Assembly (NCBI GenBank): GCA_029779995.1
Contig: JAKOZM010000365.1
Span: 1-21,279 of the forward strand
Direction of reading: 5' to 3'
DNA: 21,279 bases
Source: Actinomycetes bacterium
GTDB taxonomy: Bacteria; Actinomycetota; Actinomycetes; S36-B12; UBA10799
This document shows, one piece after another, positions 14,615 through 21,279 of this stretch. A program made the position numbers and the translations under genes. The first letter of the stretch is position 1; every line of letters starts with the position of its first letter. Under the pieces are notes generated by a model. That model did no database searches and was not told the origin of the DNA. It saw only the letters and a program-made list of their open reading frames with translations.

Positions 14615-17600
14615 TCAGTACCAAGTCATGGATCCGGAAGTGCCACCGCACGTCACCGTCAGCACGCGGCCCGGCCAGCCGTAATAGGCATAGGTCTGGC
14701 CGTTGAAATTCGCCGGTAGCGTCTGGGTGTACCAGGCACCGTATACGCCGTTGTCACTGAACGTGCAGGAGACGCTGCTGGTGAAGTTGGTGAGCTTCAC
14801 ATTCACCCAGGCACACGATGATGAAGAGCACCCTGTGCCCGTGTGGTTGGCACCCTTGGACACCTGCACGATCGGAGGTGGAGGCGGGGTGGTGACGTGG
14901 TCCGGGCCACGGTTGACGATGGGACGGCCCTTGCCGCTGCTATCAGTGAGCGCGAGGGAGAAGTCGCTGCTGTAGCTCCAACCGACATCGCCGAGGTTGA
15001 GCGTGGTCGAGTAGTTGTCGGTGAAGTCAGCGCCATGCGACCAACCCCGGTCGTTGGTGAGAGAGAGATGCACGGGGCGCCCGCCCCCATTGGCCGACAC
15101 GTTGACGAGCACCGTGTTCCCACTCGTATAAGCGTCGAAAGCCGAGACGCTGGGATTGGTGTAGGGCTTCTGCGACGCGGAGTTGCTGTTCGTCCCACAG
15201 GTCGTCTCGTTACAGACCACGGCCGTGAAGCCGTGGGAATTCCCGTCGTAACTCACCGTGAAGGTCTGGCTCGAGGATTGCCCGCCATTCGGGCTTTCGG
15301 TCTTCGACGACCTCAAGGTGCCACCCTCGTAGATCTTCACCGTCGAGCTCGCCCCACGCGCGGCCACCGTTGTGTAGTTCACCGTGATCGAGTTGATCGA
15401 ACCCGGCTCAGGAGCCGAGAGAGTGGTGATTGCCAGCGGAGTGCCGATCGCCTTGAAGGTTGCCGCCGACCCCGCAGTGGTGTGCGCTGCGCCGCCGGTC
15501 GCGTTCGTGGCGGTCACGGCATACTGATAGGTCGTGCCGTCGTAGGTGACCCCGTCGTCGTTACAACTGGTCGCCGTGACGTTGCTGCACACCGTCTTGG
15601 GGCCAGAGCCCCCGGTGCGATTCACCGTGTAGGTGACCGGCCCAGGGCCGTTGGGGTCCACGGCCGGCCAGGCCAGATGGACGGCAGCGGATGCCCCGCC
15701 GGCCATCGCGACCGAACTGACCGTGGGCGCCGCTGGCTTCCCCGGTGCCCCGGACGACTGCCCCTGCGTCGATGCCGGAGGACCGGCCGAGTAGTCGTTG
15801 ATCGCCACGATGGTGAAGTCGTACTTGTTGTTGTTGACCAGGCCGGAGGCGGTCACCGTCGTCGCCGGGGCCTGGACGCTCGTGCCTCCGCCGCCGGACC
15901 AGGTGATCTTGTAGGACTGCACGGCACTGAATTCGCCGCTGACGGCATTCCATGTGAGGGTCAGCGTGTGATCGGCCGGGTTGCTGGCCTTGAAGTTCGT
16001 CACGGCCGTGGGCGCGGCGTCAGGGCGGGCCTGGGCCGACGCGTCACTGTCCGGGCCCCAGCCGGCCTTGTTGTGGGCCTTGACCTTGAAGTGGTAGTAG
16101 GTCCCGTTCACCAGACCTGCGGTGATGTTGCACGGGCTGGCCTGACAGGTCTGCGTCTTGCCGGTCTCGACGACAGTCACCTGGTATTGGTCGATCGGAG
16201 CGCCGTGGTTGTCCGGCACCTTCCAGGACAGGTTGACCGCATGGGACTGCACGACCGTCCCGATCTGCGGAGCCCCCGGCTTGTCCGGCACGCCGAAGAC
16301 CGTGATGGTGACCGTCCCGGTCACGTGTCGGTCGGTCCGGGTGAGGTCCGCGACGTCGGTGACGACCACCTTGAAGACCATCGTCCCGAAGGAGTCCTTG
16401 GCCGGCGTGATCGTCAAGGTGCCGCCGGAGTGGTTCTCGGTGAACGGCATACCGGAAGTTTGCGAAACCGATACCACCCCGTAGACGGGGTCGACGAAGC
16501 GGGAGCGGACGTACTTGGCCAGTTGCACGGTCGCCGCCGTGCCCTGCTGGATCCCGTCGAGCTTGACCGCCGCGAAGCTCGCTTTGGGCAATGCCAAGAC
16601 CTCGACGGGGATGATCGCCGGCACCGACTTGGATCCCGCCACGGTGACCTTCAACTCGCCCGTCGTGCCCGGGAGAGCCGAACTAGCTGCGGTCACGGTG
16701 ATCTTGGCTTCTCCATTGCCGTCGGCCTTGACTCCGGCGATCGCCTTCTGCCAGTCCGCGGCATACCGAAGGCCGGCTCGCTCCTCCACCGAAGGCGTCC
16801 AGACGTGGCACATCGCGGTGATGTTGAGGGTCACCGGGCTGCCACCCTCGTAAACCCCGATCGGGGTCGTCGGGCAGCGCAGGACCGGCGTGGGATCCCC
16901 CACCTGCACAGGGATCGTCACCGTCGTGATCTTGCCGGCTGGGTCGGTGAGGGAGGACCCGTCCATCACCTCGAGGGTGATCGCGCCTGGGCCGAGGTAG
17001 TCGCTCAGGCCCGAGACGGTGAGCTTGGTCGAACTGTCGGCGGCAACGCCCACGAAGGACTCGGGTGACGCCGCCATCTTGTCGGAGGTCGTCGCCTGGA
17101 CCTGGCGGCCCGACGGCGAGGCGACGTAGTCGCCGAGGTCGACCGTCACCTTGCCGTTCTGGGGGACCGCGATGGTCTTGCCCGACTTGACGAAGGGCAG
17201 ACCTGAACCAGCGCCCGGAACGAAGATGACGGCGGTTCCGGTCGCCCCATCGGCATCGGTGATTTCGTAGGGAATGACCGCCGGCGTGGGTGTCACGGGC
17301 AGGGTGACCGACCCGCCGCTGATCGTCGCGGCGGCCAACCCCACCTTGGTCACCTTCAGCGCCGACTCCGGACCGTCGACGTCATAGTCCTTCTCCAAGA
17401 CGTTGACGGTCGTCGACGTGGCGCCAGGTTCGACCTTGGCGATGTCGTCGATGGCCACCGGCGGGTTGTTGTACCCCTCTTGGGACCTGATGGTCACCGG
17501 AACGGGCGCGCTATCGCCCCCGCTGTTGGTCAACGAGTAGGCGATGACCTGAGCGTCGGCCTTGGCGTCCTGCACGGTCGTCTCGATCGGACCGGTCGGG

Positions 17601-20600
17601 GACTTGAGCGACGCTCCTTGGGGAAGTGAAGGGTTCGTGCGTGCGAGGTCCAACACGGTCGCCGGGTCGCTCGGGGCGACCAGATCGTTGGCGAGCACGT
17701 TGACGACCACAGCCGCCCCAGGCTTGGCAATCACCGTGTCTGGCACGGCGACTGGCGCGAGTGGCGCCCCTGGCGACACCACCGACACCCGGGCGATCGC
17801 CGAGCCGGTCTTCCCGTATCGGTCAGTGACCACGTAGGTGAACTGGTCGGTGCCCTGACCCACCGGATACGCCTGGTAGGTGATCGAGGTCGGCGACGTG
17901 CCGAGGATCCGACCGAGCTTGGCGCCCGCACCGACGGCAACGACGGTCGTCGAGTCGCCGTCCGGGTCGATGCCACTGGTGGGGACAGGGATCTCGATCG
18001 TGTCGCCCGAGGTGGCCCGGCCTTCCACGACCTGCGGCTGGGGAGCCTGGTCGGGAGAGGTCTCCGACGGCTGGGGGTTCACGGTGACCCAGAGGTTGCC
18101 GCGAACGAGCTCACCCGCGTCGTTCTCCGCCGTGTATTCGACGCGAACCGTCCGCGGGATGTCGACCTTGGCCGGCGCCACATATCGGACGGCGTCACGG
18201 GCGACGTAGGCCTTCCCCAGATCGACGCTGGAGCCACCCGCCGACGCTGGATCGAAGACCTGCAGCTGACCTGGGTTGGGCGCATCGGTGATGTTGGAGG
18301 CCAGGTGCAGGAACGCACCGCTCTCGGTCGAGTCGTTGTCCAGGACCGAGATGAGCGCCGAGTCACCGTCGCGAACCGTCGCGTAGTCGTCTTTGGTCCG
18401 CGGCGGGTCCGGCGACACAGCAGGAAGCTGAACGACGGTGACGTCACCGGGGACAACCGTCCCCGAGCCGTTGGACACCTGGTAGCGGACGATGACGCCC
18501 TTGCCGAGCGAGTCCTGGGTGGGCGTGACCCGCAGCCACCGACCCCGGACGACATCGACCTGGACCGCGTCGGCGCTGTCGGTGTCGGGTTTGGCCGACA
18601 CCACGGTCAGGAGCCCACCGCTGGGGTCGACATCGTTGGCGAGCACGTCGACCATCACCGGGACCTGCCCGCGGACCGCCCCGAAGTCGGGCATCGTCAC
18701 GGGAGGGGCCTGCTTCTCCGGCGGGGTGACGATGTCGACCCGGATCTGCCCAGGGGAGAAGGCCGCTCCACCGAACGCGGCCTGGTAGTCCAGCAGGAAA
18801 CTGCCCGCCTTGTCCGCGGTCACCGTGACCTTCCCGGATTTGAGCTCGGTGTCCACGGTCAGGTTGTCCTTCGGCGCGATGGTGCCCGCCAGGGCCAGGA
18901 CCGCGTTGGCGTTGCTGGGGTCCGCCCCCGGCAGGTCGTTGTCCAGCGGGCGGATGACCAAGGGCACGTTGACCAGGCCCTGAACGACGTCCGGTTGGGT
19001 GATCGCTGGTGCCGCCGTGGGTGCGGTCGCCTCAAGAACCGTCACTGTCATCTTGCCGTCGACGACCTCGCCCACGCCATCAGACACCTGATAGGTGATC
19101 TCCACCGGACCGCTCGAGCCCTTAGCGGTGGGCGGCGGGGTGAAGTCGAGCTTGCCGTCGGGCGTCGCCGCTACGACCCCATCCGCGACCTTGGGGTTGA
19201 CGACCTGGACGGGGTCGCCGTCCTCGGGGTCGCGCCAATCGTCGGTGACCGGGATGGTGAGGGTACGTCCGGCAACCACGCTGAAGGCCTTCGGCTGGTA
19301 TGCCGTGCGCAGAGCAGGCTTCCCGTTGTCCGAGGGGCCGCGAACCGTCACCGACACCTGCGCCTGCGCGGTTGCCTGCGTGCCGTTGTCCACCGTGTAG
19401 GTGAACTGCAGGTCCGACGCCTTCGCCGGCAGGGTGAGCAGCAGGCTCTGCCGGTCAGGGGCGACCGTGAGGCTGACGCCCGACTGATCCACCGGACTCA
19501 CGCTGACGATCGAGAGGATCCGTCCGGCGGGGTCGGCATCGTTGTCCAGGACGTGCAGGATGGTCGTCTTGCCCGGTCGTGCGCCGAGCCCGTCATCGAC
19601 CGCTTTGGGCTTGGTCTCCTTGTTGGCCGCGGGCGTCTCCTCGGCCTTCTTCGCGTTGGCGTTGTCGCGCTTGATCGCCTCTTGGATCTGGTCCCAGTTG
19701 TCCAGGCTGCGTGCCGTGTCGATGTCGAAGACGCGGCCGGTCGAGGCGTCGTTGAGCACGAGTTGGTCACGGTTGATGCGGAACACCGGCGCCTTGAGGA
19801 CCGCCTGGCGGTCGATCGGTTGAGGGGTGGCTGCCGCGTTGTCACAGGAGCGAGCCAGCGCACCGGGGGTGCCGGCCCACGCGGCATACACACAGGGACC
19901 GAGCCGAGCTGGGGCCGCTGGAGCGCCCGTGCCCGCGGCGAACAGGGGCCTGACCTCGCCGCCTCCGAGTGGCACGCTGAACAGGCCCTTGCTGGTCGCG
20001 TACACCACTGCGTCGGCGGCCGGTCCGGGCTGCTGCAGCCGGGTTGCGGGATCGGGTTCGCCGAGTGAGACGCTCCGGTCCCCGATCCAGAGGGTGCCTG
20101 CTGATCCGTCGAGGGCGACGAGAGTGGTCCCCACCGCGGTCAGCTGTAGGTCGGTCCCGCCGCCGGTGCGATCGCTCACGACGGGCGTCTCGAATCCGCT
20201 CGGCGTCGGACGGACGGCGACGAGCTTGCCAGCCGACGACGCGGCATACACGCTGCCGTCGACACCCACCGTCATGGCGAGGCTGCCGCCGACCGACGCT
20301 GCCGTCTTGCCGCCGGTCGAGGCGGGGTTAGCCGCGCCCAGCTCGATGAGTGCCGGCAACGTCGAGTCGAGGACCTGGACATCGGCGGACTTCGCGTCAA
20401 CGCCATAGCGCGAGGCCCGTACCTTGCCGGACTTGGGGTCCAGGATCGCCAGTGTGCCACCGCGCAGCTCGAGTTGGCTGTCCTGTGCCGCGGGAACGGC
20501 GCGGTCACCGATCGCGACGCCACGCTCGACGTCAACCGGGAGCAGGCGTCCACCGGAGCGGTCCCAGGCCACCACGACACTGCGGTCCTGGCGGATGTCG

Positions 20601-20842
20601 AAGGCGAACGGCGGAGTGGCCCCGCCCGGGGTCGTGAAGTAGGCGTCGATGCTCCCGGCGGCTTTGTTCACCCGGCCGAAGTAGCCGTCCAGGTCGTTGG
20701 TGACCCAGATGCCCGAGTCGTGCACATCAAGCTGGCGGACCGGGTTGCCGTCGGACAGGACCGCGAAGGCGACCAGCGAGCTGACCGCCAGGATGAGGAC
20801 CGAAACGGCGGCGACGAGACGCGCACGATGACCACGCCACAT
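14615..20842 (-). CDS. Giant membrane-anchored surface protein with Ig-like and fibronectin type III repeats
   Basis: 2075 residues. ATG at 20842 has AGGGGGGA 7 nt upstream. A short basic start and a single hydrophobic helix (about 8-29) act as signal anchor. Residues about 35-380 have the short repeated strands of a beta-propeller-like domain. An Ala/Lys/Glu-rich linker follows (380-412). Then come tandem Ig-like/cadherin-like units. Many carry a V-L-x-N-D or L-D-N-D motif (431-437, 632-636, 733-738, 833-837, 1048-1053, 1147-1152). Three fibronectin type III domains lie at about 1519-1606, 1610-1695 and 1702-1795. The tail (1800-2075) is Ser/Thr/Gly/Tyr-rich, with close cysteine pairs (for example 2005/2010) and ends W-Y. 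It should be a long extracellular stalk or adhesin. It heads the MoxR/DUF58/transglutaminase-like unit. The propeller assignment is the least certain part. Confidence 0.88.
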   Translation of the reverse strand: MWRGHRARLVAAVSVLILAVSSLVAFAVLSDGNPVRQLDVHDSGIWVTNDLDGYFGRVNKAAGSIDAYFTTPGGATPPFAFDIRQDRSVVVAWDRSGGRLLPVDVERGVAIGDRAVPAAQDSQLELRGGTLAILDPKSGKVRASRYGVDAKSADVQVLDSTLPALIELGAANPASTGGKTAASVGGSLAMTVGVDGSVYAASSAGKLVAVRPTPSGFETPVVSDRTGGGTDLQLTAVGTTLVALDGSAGTLWIGDRSVSLGEPDPATRLQQPGPAADAVVYATSKGLFSVPLGGGEVRPLFAAGTGAPAAPARLGPCVYAAWAGTPGALARSCDNAAATPQPIDRQAVLKAPVFRINRDQLVLNDASTGRVFDIDTARSLDNWDQIQEAIKRDNANAKKAEETPAANKETKPKAVDDGLGARPGKTTILHVLDNDADPAGRILSIVSVSPVDQSGVSLTVAPDRQSLLLTLPAKASDLQFTYTVDNGTQATAQAQVSVTVRGPSDNGKPALRTAYQPKAFSVVAGRTLTIPVTDDWRDPEDGDPVQVVNPKVADGVVAATPDGKLDFTPPPTAKGSSGPVEITYQVSDGVGEVVDGKMTVTVLEATAPTAAPAITQPDVVQGLVNVPLVIRPLDNDLPGADPSNANAVLALAGTIAPKDNLTVDTELKSGKVTVTADKAGSFLLDYQAAFGGAAFSPGQIRVDIVTPPEKQAPPVTMPDFGAVRGQVPVMVDVLANDVDPSGGLLTVVSAKPDTDSADAVQVDVVRGRWLRVTPTQDSLGKGVIVRYQVSNGSGTVVPGDVTVVQLPAVSPDPPRTKDDYATVRDGDSALISVLDNDSTESGAFLHLASNITDAPNPGQLQVFDPASAGGSSVDLGKAYVARDAVRYVAPAKVDIPRTVRVEYTAENDAGELVRGNLWVTVNPQPSETSPDQAPQPQVVEGRATSGDTIEIPVPTSGIDPDGDSTTVVAVGAGAKLGRILGTSPTSITYQAYPVGQGTDQFTYVVTDRYGKTGSAIARVSVVSPGAPLAPVAVPDTVIAKPGAAVVVNVLANDLVAPSDPATVLDLARTNPSLPQGASLKSPTGPIETTVQDAKADAQVIAYSLTNSGGDSAPVPVTIRSQEGYNNPPVAIDDIAKVEPGATSTTVNVLEKDYDVDGPESALKVTKVGLAAATISGGSVTLPVTPTPAVIPYEITDADGATGTAVIFVPGAGSGLPFVKSGKTIAVPQNGKVTVDLGDYVASPSGRQVQATTSDKMAASPESFVGVAADSSTKLTVSGLSDYLGPGAITLEVMDGSSLTDPAGKITTVTIPVQVGDPTPVLRCPTTPIGVYEGGSPVTLNITAMCHVWTPSVEERAGLRYAADWQKAIAGVKADGNGEAKITVTAASSALPGTTGELKVTVAGSKSVPAIIPVEVLALPKASFAAVKLDGIQQGTAATVQLAKYVRSRFVDPVYGVVSVSQTSGMPFTENHSGGTLTITPAKDSFGTMVFKVVVTDVADLTRTDRHVTGTVTITVFGVPDKPGAPQIGTVVQSHAVNLSWKVPDNHGAPIDQYQVTVVETGKTQTCQASPCNITAGLVNGTYYHFKVKAHNKAGWGPDSDASAQARPDAAPTAVTNFKASNPADHTLTLTWNAVSGEFSAVQSYKITWSGGGGTSVQAPATTVTASGLVNNNKYDFTIVAINDYSAGPPASTQGQSSGAPGKPAAPTVSSVAMAGGASAAVHLAWPAVDPNGPGPVTYTVNRTGGSGPKTVCSNVTATSCNDDGVTYDGTTYQYAVTATNATGGAAHTTAGSAATFKAIGTPLAITTLSAPEPGSINSITVNYTTVAARGASSTVKIYEGGTLRSSKTESPNGGQSSSQTFTVSYDGNSHGFTAVVCNETTCGTNSNSASQKPYTNPSVSAFDAYTSGNTVLVNVSANGGGRPVHLSLTNDRGWSHGADFTDNYSTTLNLGDVGWSYSSDFSLALTDSSGKGRPIVNRGPDHVTTPPPPPIVQVSKGANHTGTGCSSSSCAWVNVKLTNFTSSVSCTFSDNGVYGAWYTQTLPANFNGQTYAYYGWPGRVLTVTCGGTSGSMTWY

Positions 20843-20899
20843 AGTGCATTCCCCCCTGTCGGGTGTTCGCCTCGAACTCTTCCAGCCGCCTGGCTTGGA

Positions 20900-20970
20900 G
20901 GTAACCCGGTATTACCCGGGTCCTGGCGACGGGATCCCCCGATCCGTCGTCCGCGCAGAGTCGCGACTCT
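20900..20970 (-). promoter_or_regulatory. Upstream region of the giant gene with three symmetrical elements
   Basis: Three dyads lie close together. GGTAA-n7-TTACC is at 20900-20916 and contains a possible -10 box (TAATAC on the minus strand, 20909-20914). A near-perfect hairpin GACGGGATC-CCCC-GATCCGTC runs 20928-20948. A perfect 14-bp palindrome AGAGTCGCGACTCT is at 20957-20970. No good -35 box is seen. One or more may be operators for the giant-gene operon. The promoter call is weak. Confidence 0.35.
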
Positions 20971-20979
20971 TGTCATCAC

Positions 20980-21279
20980 GGCTCTTCGAACTTGACCGGG
21001 CACGGGTGCCCTGCGTGGTGACGGGGTAGGGCCCGTGACCTCGGTGATCATGGCTGTTGTCAAGGCAGTTCATGGTCACGAAGGTGAGGTCACGGGCTTG
21101 GTTCAGCGTACGCAGGTTCAGATGGTTCAGGACGACATGAGCGGGCAGGATGCGACCCTGCTCCTCGGGCTGGCGGGCCTGGCGGTGGAGCAGGTCGAGC
21201 TCGACGGTGAGGGCACCAGGGTGGTGCACGTGGTCACCGACGACGAGGCCGCGGCGGGCTGCCCCTCCTGCGGGGTGCT
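20980..21279 (+). mobile_element. Left end of an ISL3-type insertion sequence (partial)
   Basis: The start of an ISL3-like transposase gene is followed by the window edge. The most likely left end is the GGCTCTTCG at 20980, since ISL3 elements tend to begin with a GGCTCTTC- or GGGTCTTT-like inverted repeat. The matching right end and the 8-bp target duplication are outside the window, so this boundary is a proposal. The element sits about 140 nt upstream of the giant surface-protein gene, pointing away from it. Confidence 0.5.
21122..21279 (+). CDS. ISL3 family transposase, N-terminal part
   Basis: Only about 52 codons are visible before the window ends. The product has the ISL3 N-terminal pattern: a hydrophobic L-L-L-G-L-A-G-L segment, then V-E-Q-V-E-L-D-G, then R-V-V-H-V-V-T-D-D, and the first half of a zinc ribbon (C-P-S-C-G). 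ISL3 transposases are DDE enzymes that move the element by cutting and pasting. The start is not settled. I give ATG at 21122; ATG at 21137 (AGGA 4 nt upstream) is equally possible, and the frame stays open back to an ATG at 21050 without a good ribosome site. Whether the gene is intact cannot be judged here. Confidence 0.75.
   Translation, partial: MVQDDMSGQDATLLLGLAGLAVEQVELDGEGTRVVHVVTDDEAAAGCPSCGV

Noticed and set aside
14843..20068. Long plus-strand open frames (for example 14843-17068 and 18305-20068) opposite the giant gene.
   Set aside because: Their products are Arg/Gly/His-rich with no domain, typical of antisense frames in high-GC coding DNA. The minus-strand frame has a signal anchor, recognisable repeats and a good ribosome site.

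Overview
The window is high-GC actinobacterial DNA. Three things support this: mostly G/C third codon positions, GTG and TTG starts behind AGGAGG-type ribosome sites, and the family content (WXG100 proteins, FHA proteins, an EssC/EccC-type ATPase, a MoxR/DUF58/transglutaminase-like cluster, and a giant Ig-like/FN3 protein). A member of the Micrococcales, perhaps near Intrasporangiaceae, is my best guess, but it is a guess. All eleven genes between 1 and 20842 lie on the minus strand, so the window reads right to left.

Right end (20980-21279): the start of an ISL3-type insertion sequence on the plus strand, cut by the window edge. Right block (20842 to 9910): a four-gene cluster. It encodes a 2075-residue membrane-anchored surface protein, a MoxR AAA+ ATPase, a DUF58 protein and a membrane transglutaminase-like protein. 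The last has lost the catalytic cysteine.

Left-centre block (9808 to 691): a compact type VII secretion (T7SS)-like locus with two transcription units. The first encodes a WXG100-domain lipase, a WXG100-domain Ala/Gly/Ser-rich protein, a LpqN/DcrB-like protein, an FHA protein, and an EssC/EccC-type ATPase with its own FHA domain. The second encodes two small WXG100 proteins and ends in a strong hairpin terminator. Both units are preceded by the same promoter: a GGGGAC/GTCCCC palindrome abutting a -35 box, a 17-nt spacer, and a -10 box. They are therefore probably co-regulated. The likely logic is that the two small WXG100 proteins and the two WXG-fused proteins are substrates driven out by the ATPase, with FHA domains giving control by phosphorylation. 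No membrane-channel partner is encoded here.

Left end (599 to 1): the start of a zinc-ribbon/RDD membrane protein, cut by the window edge.

The most unusual signal is a dispersed octamer, CGGCATAC. It occurs 15 times, in every reading frame and even at the cost of rare ATA codons. All copies are in the left-end RDD gene or the right block. None lies in the roughly 10.2 kb holding the T7SS-like locus. This suggests a selected genome-wide word and a secretion locus acquired by transfer.
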